Assembly: GCF_008728515.1 (NCBI RefSeq)
Contig: NC_044977.1
Coordinates: forward strand, 192,943,526-193,007,525
Source of the DNA: Papio anubis
Lineage: Eukaryota > Chordata > Mammalia > Primates > Cercopithecidae
Direction: 5' to 3'
DNA length: 64,000 nucleotides
Shown here: positions 53,796 to 64,000 of the stretch, piece after piece
Layout: each line of letters begins with the position of its first letter
Position numbering within the stretch: position 1 is the stretch's first letter
Translations under genes and position numbers: made by a program
Notes under the pieces: model-generated
Told to the model about the DNA's origin: nothing
The model's input: only the letters and a program-made list of their open reading frames with translations
Database searches by the model: none

Positions 53796-54152
53796 TCCCG
53801 TCTGGATTTCTGTTCCCGCCCAAATCTCACATCAAATCGTAATCCCCAGTGTTGGCGGAGGGGGCTTGGTGGGAGGTGGTTGGATCCCCTCTTGCTGTTT
53901 TCATGATCGGTCCCACATGATCGGGGAGTTTGAAAGCGTGCAGCACCTTTGCTGTCTTCCTCCTGCTGCAGCCGTGTGGGATGCACCTGCTTCCCCTTCG
54001 CCTTCTGCCACAATGGTGCGTTTCCTGAGGCCTCCCCAGTCATGCTTCCTGTGTAGCCGGCGGAACCATGAGTCAGTTAAACCTCTTTTCTTTATAAATT
54101 ACCCAGTCTCAGGTAGTTCTTTAAAGCAACGTGAGAATGAACTGATACATTG
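53796..54152 (+). mobile_element. MaLR LTR (THE1/MST type)
   Basis: 'cccaaatctcacatcaaat', 'aatccccagtgttgg', 'ggtgggaggtg', 'cctgcttccccttcgccttc', 'taaacctcttttctttataa' and 'ttacccagtctcagg' appear in the order of a THE1/MST LTR. The 163-codon frame here is chance. Confidence 0.88.
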
Positions 54153-54271
54153 GGTGGTAAAACAAGTCCTAATTTTTTTTTTTTTTTTTTTGACACGGAG
54201 TTTTTCTCTTGTTGAAGATTATGTAGCTCGTTTCAGGAAGCTTCTATCTTCTCATGACCTGCAGCATCTAT

Positions 54272-54273
<2 letters not shown>

Positions 54274-54313
<40 letters not shown>

Positions 54314-54593
54314 ACGGGGTCTCGCTCTGTCGCCCGGGCTTGAGTGCAGTGGCCTGATCTCAGCTCACTGCAAGCTCCGCCCCCCGGGTTCCCGCCGTTC
54401 TCCGGCCTCGGCCTCCCGAGGAGCTGGGACCACAGGCGCCGCCACCGCGCCCGGCTCATATTTCGTATTTTTAGTAGAGACGGGGTTTCGCCGTGTTGCG
54501 CAGGCTGGTCTCGATCTCCCGACCTCAGGCGATCCGCCCGCCTCGGCCTCCCAGATGCTGGGACCACAGGCGTGAGCCACGGCGCCGGCCGGT
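54274..54593 (-). mobile_element. CpG-rich AluY with 39-base poly-T
   Basis: T tract 54274-54312, then an Alu that keeps unusually many CpGs ('gttcccgccgttctccgg', 'cgccgccaccgcgcccgg'). It abuts the GC-rich segment. Confidence 0.92.
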
Positions 54594-54880
54594 CTGGATC
54601 TTGGCCGCGACGTGACCGTGAGTTCCTTTCCTCGGGTCGCAGCCCCCGGGGCCGTCGCGTCTCCGCTGAGCTCGGCTGCCGTGAGGGCGGTGACGGGTGG
54701 TCTCGCCCGAGCGCCTCAGGCCGCGAGCGTCAGCTCCGTCCGTCCGGCAGGGGGCAGGCGAGCGCGGCGCGATGGCGGCCGTGGGCGGGGACCACCCTCC
54801 GCGGGAGCCGCCTCCGCCCGACCCCACCACGGCTCCGCCAGCGCCGCACGGGCGGGCACAGGCCGCGGCGGCCGCTGCAA
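54594..54880 (+). other. Orphan CpG-rich segment, exon- or promoter-like
   Basis: About 290 bases very rich in G+C and CpG between two Alu-derived pieces. It contains an ATG in a good context (gcgcgATGg, 54772) followed by a Pro/Ala-rich frame that runs into the next Alu fragment. I do not recognise a protein. It could be a small CpG island, a first exon of an unannotated transcript, or a retroposed 5' end. Confidence 0.45.
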
Positions 54881-55015
54881 TTTTTTTTTGTTTGTTTTTA
54901 AAGACAGGCTCTTGCGCTGCTGCCCAAGCTGGTCTTGAACTCCTGGCCTCCAGTGACCCTCCCACCCCAGCCTCGAGCTGCTGGGATTCCCGCTGTGAGT
55001 CTCTGCGTCTGGCCC
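54881..55015 (-). mobile_element. Single-arm Alu (FLAM-like)
   Basis: T10, 'aaagacaggctcttgcgctg' to 'ctgcgtctggcc'. Confidence 0.82.
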
Positions 55016-55251
55016 TGTGAACAACTTTAGGCCCCCAAATTTGACAACTTAAATGTAAGTAGACAAGTTTATTGATATATTCAAATTACCAAAATTAATG
55101 TAACATCAGGACATCTGAGTAGACCCGTATATACGATTATTATTATTTTTAAATCTGCATGTCTATTTTATTTCCATTACAAAAATACTGCGTGTGTAAA
55201 ATTGTGGTCCACGTTCTTCTCCTTTACCTCAAATTTTACACTTTTTTGCTC

Positions 55252-55545
55252 CTTTTTTTTTTTTTTTCTTTTTGAGAGAGAGTCTCACTCCCTCACCCAG
55301 GCTGGAGCACACAGGTTGCTCACTGCAACTTCCATCTCCCGGGCTCAAGCGATTCTCCTGCCTCAGCCTCCCGAGTAGCTGGGATTACAGGCGCCCGCCA
55401 CCATTCCTGGCTAATTTTTGTATTTTTAGTAGAGAAGGTTTCACCATATTGGCCAGGCTGGTCTTGAACTCCCAGCCTCAGGTGATCCGCCCGCCTCGAC
55501 CTCCCAAAGTGCTGGGATTACAGGTGTGAGCCACTGTGCCCGGCC
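55252..55545 (-). mobile_element. Alu
   Basis: 'gagagagagtctcactccctc' to 'ctgtgcccggcc'. Confidence 0.93.
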
Positions 55546-55807
55546 AGTTTCCACACTTTAATTTTATTCAAGTAAAAGCAGAATCACATACCTGACATGA
55601 GAACTAAATATTTCACATCATTAGTTTGGATTAGATATATTCTTGATTGATTGTTTCTCGGGAATAATGACTCGTCTTTCCTACCTGTTCTTTCTCTTTT
55701 ATTGATTGAGGAAATAAATGTAATGACCATCATGGATTTGTGATGAATATCTCTTTCCTATGTTCAGTAATACAGGTGTACGTAGGTGTAATTCAAAACT
55801 GTAACTG
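55546..55807. other. Non-genic AT-rich stretch
   Basis: Nothing recognised. Confidence 0.45.
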
Positions 55808-56112
55808 GATGCCTGGCACAGTGGCTCGCGCCAGTAATCCTAACACTTTGGGAGGCTGAGGCAGGTGGGTCACTTCAGGCCAGTATTTGAGACCAGCCTG
55901 TCCAACATGGTGAAACCCTGTCTTTACTAAAAGGACAAAAATTAGCTGGGTGTGGTGGTGGATGCCTGTAATCTCAGCTACTTGGGAGGCTGAGACAGGA
56001 GAATCACTTGAACCCAGGAGGCGGAGGCTGCAGTGAGCCAGGATTGCTCCACTACACCCCACCCTGGGCGACACAGTGAGACCCTGTCTCGAAACAAACA
56101 TAACAAACAAAA
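55808..56112 (+). mobile_element. Alu
   Basis: 'atgcctggcacagtggctcg' head; (AAC)n-type tail. Confidence 0.92.
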
Positions 56113-56759
56113 CTAGGTTGTTACACATTTAAGATGCGAATTGTGGCCCCCATGTTAACCGTTAAGAAAATAACTTAAAAATGTACAGAAACGGAATGAA
56201 GAAAGGATTTTAAAAAGTACACTAAAAAAAAAAAATACAAAAAGGCAGTAATTAAGGTATTGAGGAATTTTTAAAATGTAAGACATACAAAAACAAATGC
56301 ATAAATGGCAGAAGAAAATATTGTTTTATCACTAATGTTAAATGTAACTGGATTAAACTCTCCTGTGAAAAGGCAGGGATTGGCAGAGTGGATTTAAAAA
56401 AAAAAACAAGATCCATCTAAATGTTGTCAACAAGAGATTCACTCTAGATGTAAGGATACAATGTTGGAAGTAAATGATGAAAAAAGGTATTTTACCAAAT
56501 AGTAATTAAAAGAAAGCTGAGTGGCTGTATTATTATCAGATAAAATAGACTTTAAAATGATGACAAAATACAAAGAAGGGCATTACATATTGATAAAAGA
56601 TTTGATACAAACTTGTTTTGGCACCTGGCCAAAAACAAGTGTTAATACATTTTAACAGACTGAAATCAGACGAAGCTTTTTTTCCAATCACAATGGAATG
56701 AAACTAGAAATCAATAACAATGAAAACTTGAAAATTCACACATATATGGAAATTAAACC

Positions 56760-57053
56760 TCTTTTTTTTTTTTGAGATGGAGTCTCGCTGTGTTGCCCAG
56801 GCTGGAGTGCAGTGGAATGATCTTGGCTCACTACAACCTCTGTCTCCAGGGTTCAAGCAATTCTCCTGCCTCAGCCTCCTGAGTAGCTGGAACTACAGGC
56901 TTGTGCCACCACGCCTGGCTAATATTTGTATTTTTAGTAGAGATGGGGTTTCACCATGTTGGCCAGGCTGATCTTAAACTCCTGATTTTGTGATCCACCC
57001 GCCTCGGCCTCCCAAAGTGCTGGGATTACAGGCACGAGCCACCGCACCCGGCT
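56760..57053 (-). mobile_element. Alu inside L1
   Basis: T12, 'gagatggagtctcgctgtg' to 'accgcacccggc'. Confidence 0.93.
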
Positions 57054-57280
57054 GGAAATTCACACTCTTAAATACAAATGAGCTAAGAAAGAATCACAAG
57101 AGAAATTGGATAATACCTTAAGATAAATAAATGAAAAAAAATATGCCAACCAAAACTTATGAGATGCAGCAAAAGCAGCATTAAGAGGGAAATGTATAGT
57201 TGTCAATCTATACATGAAAGAAAAATACTGCAAACAGTGGATTAGTGTCCCCTGTGATTGTGGACTTGTATATTACTTCT

Positions 57281-57575
57281 TTTTTTTTTTTTTTTTTGAG
57301 ATGGAGTCTCACTCTGTTGCCAGACTGGAGTGCAATGGTGTGGTCTCAGCTCACTGCAACCTCTGCCTCTTGGGTTCAAGCAATTCTCCTGCCTCAGCCT
57401 CCTGACTATCTGAGACCACAGACTCACACCACCACACCCAGCTAATTTTTGTACTTTTTAGCAGAGACGGGGTTTCACCATGTTGGCCAGGATGGTCTTG
57501 ATCTGTTGACCTCGTGACCCACCTGCCTCGGCTCCCAAGTGCTGGGATTACAGGTGTGAGCCACTGTGCCTGGCT
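57281..57575 (-). mobile_element. Alu with 19-bp target duplication
   Basis: ggacttgtatattacttct at 57262-57280 and 57576-57594. Confidence 0.96.
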
Positions 57576-57603
57576 GGACTTGTATATTACTTCTATAGTT
57601 ATA

Positions 57604-57627
57604 AACTATAAACCATAGTTTATAGTT
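57604..57627. repeat. Perfect 10-bp-stem inverted repeat
   Basis: aactataaac / gtttatagtt around the loop cata. Confidence 0.9.
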
Positions 57628-57689
57628 CTGTAAGTTTTATATAACTGAAATTTATGCTATTAGGTATTTACAAATTTATGAGCTTCCTA

Positions 57690-57959
57690 TGGAATTGATC
57701 TTTTTATTACTTTGAAATGTGTATCTTTATGTCTTGTAATTCTACTTTAGATCTACTTTGTCTGATAGTAATATAGCCATATAATTTTTCCCTTGGTTAA
57801 TATTTGCATGATCTATTTTCATCCTTTCACTTTTAGAATATGTCTGTCTACATAAAATGTTTCTTTTGTAAATAAAATATGGCTGTGTTTTATTTTTTAT
57901 GTAATGGACAAATTCTGTATTATTTTATTTTTTACTCAGAATTCTTTTCTTCTTATGAG
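57690..57959 (-). mobile_element. L1 ORF2 fragment in antisense
   Basis: 'ctactttgtctgatagtaatatagcc' and 'atcctttcacttttagaata' are the reverse of the ORF2 part seen sense at 53340 and 56400. Confidence 0.7.
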
Positions 57960-58485
57960 GCATAATTGACAAATAATAATTATATTAAAAAGAGAAGAAA
58001 GATCTAAAATCAACAACCTAACTGTACACCTCAAAGAACTAGAAAGAGAAGAGCAAATTAAACTCAAAGCTAGAAAAAAGGAAATAATAAAGAATCAGAG
58101 CTGAGATAAATGAAGTAGATAATAGAAAAACAAGGAAAATCAATGAAACCAAAGTTTTTCTTTGAAAACATCAACAAAAGTGACAAACTTTTAACTAGGT
58201 GGATTCAGAAAAAAAGAGAGAAGATTCAGTTTACTAAAATCAGAAATGAAATTAGAGACATTATTACCAATTTAACAGAAAGTAAAAAGTTTATAAAAGA
58301 ATAGCATAAACAATTGTATACCAACAAACTGGATAACCTAGAATAGATGGGCATATTCATAGACATACACAATATACCAAAAATGACTCATAAAGCAGTA
58401 GAAAATCTAAATAGACTCCAAACTACTAAGGTCGAATCAGTAAGACCCTGGCCTTTTCTTCACCAGATGGTTTCACTGGTGAATT

Positions 58486-58781
58486 CTTCTTCTTCTTTTT
58501 TGAGACAGAGTCTTGCTCTGTCGCCCAGGCTAGAGTGCAGTGGCATGATCTTGGCTCACCACAACCTCCGTCTACTGGGTTCCAGTGATTCTCCTGCCTC
58601 ACCCTCCTCAGTAGCTGGGATTACAGGTGCGCACCACCATACCCAGCTAATTTTTGTATTTTTAGTAGAGATGGGGTTTCACTGTGTTGGCCAGGCTGGT
58701 CTCAAACTCCTGACCTCGTGACCCACCCGCCTTGGCCTCCCGAAGTGCTGGGATTACAGGTGTGAGCCACCACGCCCATCT
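58486..58781 (-). mobile_element. Alu inside L1
   Basis: (TTC)n-type start, 'gagacagagtcttgctctgtcgcc' to 'ccacgcccatc'. Confidence 0.93.
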
Positions 58782-59450
58782 GCCATTATGAATATTGATG
58801 CAAAATGTTTAATACTAGCAAACCAAATTTAGCAGCTTATCAAAATAATTATATACTGTGACTAAGTGAGGTTTATTCTGTAAATGCAAGGACGGTTCAA
58901 CATAGGAAAATCAACCAATGTAATATACTACATTAATTAATTAATAGAATGAAGTGGAAACCCCAAACGATCATCTCAGTCGATACAGAAAAAGTATTTG
59001 ACAAAATCCAACACACTTTCATGATAAAGCAGTCAATAAACTAGGAATGGAAGGGAATTCCTTCAAAATAATAAAGGTTATATCTGAAAAACCCACAGCT
59101 AATATCATATACATATAATACATATACAATGGTGAATTTCTTAAAACTTTACCCCAAAGATCAGAAAGAAGATAAGGACTTCTCTTCAACACAGGAGTAG
59201 CCCTTGTAGTCACGGGAACTCGACCAAAAATAAATCCCATCTGAATTGGAAAGGAAGAAGTAAAATCATCTCTGTTCACAGAAGACAGGCTCTTACATGT
59301 AGCAAATTCTAAAGAATCCACAGTAACATGGTTACATCTCACTCCAGAATTCAGAGACATGGCAAGATACAAAATCAACACAGGAAAATCAGCTGCATTA
59401 TTACCCACTAGCAATGAACTTTCCGAAAGGATATTAAGAAAACAATTCTG

Positions 59451-59757
59451 GCTGGGCGTGGTGGCTCACGCCTGTAATCCCAGCACTTCGGGAGGCTGAG
59501 GCGGGCAGATCACCTGGGGTCGGGAGTTCGAGACCAGTTTGATCAACATGGAGAAACCCCATCCATCTCTACTAAAAATACAAAATTAGCCGGGCATGGT
59601 GGTCGGTGCCTATAATCCCAGCTACTCGAAGACTGAGGCAGGAGAATCCCTTGAACCCGGGAGGGGGAGGTTGCAATGAGCCGAGATCACATCACTGCTC
59701 TCCAGCCTGGGCAACAAGAGTGAAACTCCGTCTCAAAAAAATAAAAAATAAAAAATA
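59451..59757 (+). mobile_element. Alu inside L1
   Basis: 'ggctgggcgtggtggctc' head, (AAAAAT)n tail. Confidence 0.93.
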
Positions 59758-59761
59758 AAAA

Positions 59762-60065
59762 TTCACACAGGGCGCAGTGGCTCACGCCTGTAATCCCAGC
59801 ACTTTGGGAGGCCAAGGTAGGTGGATCACCTGAGGTCAGGAGTTCGAGACCAGCCTGACCAACATGGAGAAACCCTGTCTCTACAAAATTAGCCAGGCTT
59901 GGTGGCAGGTGCCTATAATCCCAGCTACTCGGGAGGTTGAGGCAGGAGAATTGCTTGAACCTGGGAGGTGGAGGTTGCGGTGAGCAGAGATTGCGCCACT
60001 GTACTCCAGCCTGAGCAACAAGAGTGAAACTCCATCTCAAAATAAAATAAAATAAAAAATAAAAA
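59762..60065 (+). mobile_element. Alu, tandem to the previous
   Basis: Inserted at the tail of its neighbour; 'aaaaattca' occurs on both sides. Linker region partly deleted. Confidence 0.92.
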
Positions 60066-60185
60066 TTCATGTAGTGACTTGATTATCTCTGTAAAGAAAA
60101 AAAAAAGGCAAAATTCATGTGGTTATCTCAAGGGACCCTGAATAGCCAAAACCGTCTTGAAAAAGAAGAACAAAGTTGGAGGACT

Positions 60186-60841
60186 TGAAACCGCCTTTGC
60201 GAAATGATGACTGAGACAGTGAAAGAGATTTAACTTAACCGACTCCATCTTGCTTCTAACCTCCAAGCTGTCCTTGTTCATTCCTCGGTGTAGGCTGAAC
60301 TAACTTTGGGAGCAGCTTAGTTTATAGTTTAAACAAAGACGATAACAGCCCTTTCCTAAAGCAGACCTCCTTGCCTGGGGACTAGACTGCCTTTGTGAGG
60401 CTATCATTAGTCACAAGATTCGAAATTCTGGTTTAAGAGCCATGCAGCTGGAGGCTACACGATTCTGACCCTCCCTACATGGCTCCCAAGATCAGTGCTC
60501 GTGATATTCTGCAGACCCTGCACCTGATGGATTAGCTGGCACCACCCGGATCGATAACCTGGCTGGTCTGATCTCGTGACCCCGACCCAGGAACTGACTC
60601 CGCAGGAAGACAGCTCTGACTCCCTGGGATTTCATCCCTGACCAGTGAGCACTCCGGTCCCTGGCTTCCCCACCCAGCAAGAGACTGATTTGAGTAATAA
60701 TAAAAGTAATAACAAAACCCTGGTCTCCCACAAGCCGGGCTCTGCCTGAGTTACTCTTTCTCTGTTGCAAGTCCCCCGCCTTGATGAATCGAATCGGCTC
60801 TGTCTAGGCAGCAGGCAAGGTGAACCCCTTGGGCGGTAACA
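60186..60841. mobile_element. Solo ERV LTR (class I-like) in L1, 4-bp target duplication
   Basis: A 656-base element beginning TGAAACC and ending GGTAACA (TG..CA), flanked by gact at 60182-60185 and 60842-60845. Removing it rejoins L1 sequence ('ggagga' + 'gactcacacttcttg'). AATAAAA near 60699 followed by a T-rich and U5-like end suggests + orientation. No internal viral sequence remains; subfamily not named. Confidence 0.92.
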
Positions 60842-61103
60842 GACTCACACTTCTTGATTTTTCAAAACTTACTACAAAACTGAGGTAATAATCAGAACAG
60901 TGTGGTACTGGCATGAGGGCAGACACATAGACCGGTGAAATAGAATAGAAAGCCCAGAAATAAACCCTGGCTGGACGAGAGTGCCAAGGGCACTCCATAG
61001 GAAAAGTACAGTCTTTTTAACAAACGGTGCTGGGAAAACTGGGTATCTATCTGCAAAAGAATAAAGGTGTATCCTTACCTTGCACCATATATAAAAATTA
61101 CCT

Positions 61104-61411
61104 TTTTTTTTTTTTTTTTTTTTTTTGAGACGGAGTCTCGCTCTGTCGCCCAGGCTGGATTGCAGTGGCCCAATCTCGGCTCACTGCAAGCTCCACCTCC
61201 CGGGTTCACGCCATTCTCCTGCCTCAGCCTCCGGAGTAGCTGGGACTACAGGCGCCCGCCACCACGCCCGGCTAGTTTTTTGTATCTTTTTTTTAGTAGA
61301 GACGGGGTTTCATCGTGTTAGCCAGGATGGTCTCGATCGCCTGACCTCGTGATCCGCCCGTCTCGGCCTCCCAAAGTGCTGGGATTACAGGCTTGAGCCA
61401 CCGCGCCCGGC
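61104..61411 (-). mobile_element. AluY inside L1
   Basis: T22, 'gagacggagtctcgctctgtcgcc' to 'cttgagccaccgcgcccgg'. Confidence 0.95.
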
Positions 61412-61413
61412 TA

Positions 61414-61711
61414 CCTTTTTTTTTTTTTTTGAGATGGAGTCTTGCTCTGTTGCCCAGTCTGGAGTGCAGTGGCGCAATCTCAGCTCACTGCAACCTCCAC
61501 CTCCCGGGTTCGAGCGATTCTCCTGCCTCAGCCTCCCGAGTAGCTGGGACTACAGGTGCCTGCCACCACACCTGGCTAATTTTTGTATTTTTAGTAGAGA
61601 TAGGGTTTTGCCATGTTGGCCAGGCTGGTCTCGAACTCCTGACCTCAGGTGATCCACCCACCTTGGCCTCCCAAAGTGCTGGGATTACAGACATGAGCCA
61701 CAGCATCTGGC
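61414..61711 (-). mobile_element. AluS-like, tandem to the previous
   Basis: 'gagatggagtcttgctctgttgcc' to 'cagcatctggcc'. Confidence 0.94.
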
Positions 61712-61790
61712 CCAAAAATTAACTTAAATGATTAAATACCTAACCTTAAGAGCTAAAACTATAAAATTCTTAGAAGAAAAAAGAGGGACT

Positions 61791-62093
61791 TTTTTTTTTT
61801 TTTTTTTTTTTGAGACGGAGTCTCGCACTGTGTCACCCAGGCCGGAGTGCAGTGGCGCGATCTCGGCTCACTGCAAGCTCCGCCTCCCAGGTTCACGCCA
61901 TTCTCCTGCCTCAGCCTCCGAGTAGCTGGGACTACAGGCGCCCACCACCACGCCCGGCTAGTTTTTTGTATTTTTAGTAGACACGGGGTTTCACCATGTT
62001 AGCCAGGATGGTCTCGATCTCCTGACCTCGTGATCCACCCGCCTCGGCCTCCCAAAGTGCTGGGATTACAGGCTTGAGCCACCGCGCCCGGCC
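61791..62093 (-). mobile_element. AluY inside L1
   Basis: T20, 'gagacggagtctcgcactgtg' to 'cttgagccaccgcgcccgg'. Confidence 0.95.
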
Positions 62094-62095
62094 CG

Positions 62096-62372
62096 ACTTT
62101 TTTTTTTTTTATAAGCTCTCACTCTGTCACCCTGATTGGAGTGTCATTGCAGACTTGATCTCCCAGATTCAACTTATTTTTCCATCTCAGCCTCCTGAGT
62201 AGCTGGGACTGTCGGTGCAAGCCACTACGCCTGGCTAATTTTTGTGTTTTTTGTAGAGACAGGGTTTTGCCATGTTGCCCAGGCTGCTTTCCAACTCCTG
62301 GGCTCGAGCTATCCTCCTGCCTCAGTCTCCCAAAGTGTTGGGACTACAGGTTTGAGCCACCATGACCAGCCA
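62096..62372 (-). mobile_element. AluJ-like
   Basis: 'ataagctctcactctgtcacc' to 'ccatgaccagcc'. Confidence 0.88.
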
Positions 62373-62628
62373 GAAAATCTTTATAACATTGGATTTGGCA
62401 ATGATTTCTTGAATGTAACACTAAAAGCACATGAAACAACAACAAAACATGGATAAATTGGGTTTTATCAAAATGAAAAACATTTGTGCATCAAAGGATA
62501 TTATCAAGAGAGTGAGAAAAAATGACCAACAGGATGAGAGAAAAATATTTGTAAATCATATGTCTGATAAAAGATTATATAAAAATATACAAAAAACAAA
62601 AAAATCTGATTTTAAAAATGGGCAAAGG

Positions 62629-62860
62629 GCTCAGCTCACTGCAAGTTCCACCTCTGGGTTCACGCCATTCTCCTGCCTCAGCCTCCCGGGTAGCTGGGAC
62701 TACAGGCGCCGCCACCACGCCCAGCTAGTTTTTTGTAGTTTTAGTAGAGACGGGGTTTCACCGTGTTAGCCAGGATGGTCTCGATCTCCTGACCTCGTGA
62801 TCCACCCACCTCGGCCTCCCAAAGTGCTGGGATTACAGGTGTGAGCCACTGTGTCCCGCC
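62629..62860 (-). mobile_element. Truncated AluY
   Basis: No T tract; starts 'gctcagctcactgcaagttc', ends 'ctgtgtcccgcc'. Confidence 0.9.
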
Positions 62861-62861
62861 T

Positions 62862-63164
62862 CTTTTCTTTTTTTTTGAGACGGAGTCTCGCTCTCTCGCC
62901 CAGACTGGAGTGCAGTGGCCTAACCTCGGCTCACCGTAAGCTCTGCCTCCCGGGTTCACACCATTCTCCTACCTTGGCCTCCCAAGTAGCTGGGACTACA
63001 GGGGTGTGCCACCACACCTGGCTCATCTGTGTGTGTGTGTGATTTTTTTCTTTTAAGATGGGGTTTTGCCATGTTATCCAGGCTGGTCTCAAACTCCTTG
63101 TTCAAATGATCCTCCCTTCTCAGTCTAGTGCTAGGATTACAGACATGAGTCACTGCACGTGGCC
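62862..63164 (-). mobile_element. Alu with (TG)n in its middle
   Basis: 'gagacggagtctcgctctctcg' to 'gcacgtggcc'; the A-rich linker has become a short GT repeat (63028-63041). Confidence 0.92.
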
Positions 63165-63420
63165 TGTATTAAATTCTAAGACAGACAAAACTATAGTGAA
63201 AGAAAGCAGCTGCCAGGAGCTGTGGTGTGGGGCAGGGGTCACTGACTACAGCAGCATGCAAGGGAATTTCTGGGGTAATGAAATGCATTTCAATGGTAGT
63301 GTTGTGTACATGACTATATATATTCGTCAAAATGCATTCATTTGTACACTTAAAATTACTATATTCTATTGTATGTAAATTAAACTCAATCAGACAATAA
63401 AGAATAAACTTTTGATCCTG

Positions 63421-64000
63421 ACAAAACACCTACATACACACAAACTACCTCTGAAACAAACTGCTTTTTCAGAATTTCTAATTTAAATATTCAGAATTAT
63501 GAATAATGATGATGAATTTTAACAATGCTTGTGTAATTCAATTCTGCTTTGGATCACGCCTAAGAGGCATATCGGCTGCTGGACTGATATGGACTTCCTT
63601 ACCTCCTTTGCATACGAAAAAATAAGAGGTTGAGACAGAAACAAGATATGTAATTTGTGTACAATGAAACTTTCTACTGCCCAGGAAATGAGGCTTTCTA
63701 TTGTCCAATGAATTGTGCCTGGCAGCACAATTCACTGCTTCACAATTGATCGTTCTTTTTACCCTCAGAGCATCCTTGAAATGATTGACTCGACCATGAG
63801 AGAAACACTGTAAATATTCTCAGATGCAAACTCACAGTACCAGCGTCACAGAACACCTGCAGGTGCAAGTAACTAAAAATCCAGCTCAATTTGACTTTAA
63901 ATACAAGGGAATGTATTGACTCAGGTGGGTAGTTCAGAAGCAGGCCAGGCTTCAGGGTGAATCTGAGCACAGAAGCTCATGGATGCTACCAGGACTCAGT
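63421..64000. other. Non-genic stretch to window end
   Basis: No gene. From about 63860 the pattern 'tgcaagtaactaaaaatcca..gaatgtattgactca' resembles a common old dispersed repeat that I cannot name. Confidence 0.45.

Larger units (their letters stand above)
56190..63420 (+). mobile_element. Long sense L1, decayed, interrupted by Alus and a solo LTR
   Basis: A-rich L1 segments: 56190-56759, 57054-57280, 57960-58485, 58782-59450, 60066-60185, 60842-61103, 61712-61790, 62373-62628 and 63165-63420. Landmarks in order include 'gaaactagaaatcaataacaa', 'gagctgagataaatgaa', 'attgatgcaaaa', 'aacataggaaaatcaacca', 'gtgtggtactggcat', 'gaaaactgggtatctat' and a 3' end 'tgtacacttaaaatt..ttgtatgtaaatta'. 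All frames are broken. Some segments may belong to separate copies. Confidence 0.78.

Noticed and set aside
53866..54357. 163-codon open frame
   Set aside because: It is a MaLR LTR plus a poly-T tract read as protein (long Phe runs).
54344..54901. 185-codon open frame through AluY and the CpG-rich segment
   Set aside because: Its first half is translated Alu; kept only as an unexplained CpG-rich segment, not as a gene.

Overview
This window is primate nuclear DNA from an Old World monkey (macaque/baboon/guenon type). It is packed with Alu repeats on both strands. The youngest AluY copies carry the variants I associate with cercopithecid AluYR subfamilies ('ggctcaagcctg' near the head, 'gccgggcgaggtggcgggcg' at the second arm, 'gatccggccactg', and 'cttgagccaccg' on the reverse strand). 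No bacterial, plasmid or CRISPR-like content is present.

The one protein-coding gene I can support is TFRC (transferrin receptor 1, CD71), complete on the + strand from about 17551 to 51174. It has a GC-rich promoter with TATA-like, GC-box, Ets/CRE-like and hypoxia-element-like motifs (17464-17523) and a non-coding exon 1 (17551-17823). Eighteen coding exons (22785-48517) all have GT..AG borders and join in frame to 760 codons plus stop. A 2.66 kb 3'UTR holds five iron-responsive hairpins (A-E, 49399-49994), and the distal poly(A) signal lies at 51154. TFRC imports transferrin-bound iron; the 3'UTR hairpins are the sites through which IRP1/IRP2 stabilise the mRNA when iron is low.

Layout: 1-17200 is intergenic and repeat-rich. 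It holds Alus, two copies of an unnamed old repeat (about 641-1735 and 12954-14235), an ERV LTR fragment at 8333 and a CpG-rich minisatellite at 12265-12463. 17250-18180 is the TFRC CpG island. 17824-48274 holds the TFRC introns, with dozens of Alus, a 40-bp exact tandem duplication, a three-copy tandem repeat, a pair of paralogous segments in introns 10 and 11, a micro-inverted Alu and a solo LTR nested inside an Alu. 51175-64000 is gene-free: old LINE fragments, a MaLR-type LTR, a short CpG-rich orphan segment (54594-54880), and a long sense L1 broken by Alus and by a second solo LTR with a clean 4-bp target duplication.

I found no evidence of an undescribed gene system. The best leads are structural: nested insertions with readable target-site duplications, local duplications inside TFRC introns, the micro-inversion, the orphan CpG-rich segment, and an extra N-glycosylation sequon near the TFRC C-terminus. 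Alu borders are read by eye and may be off by about 5-15 bases.
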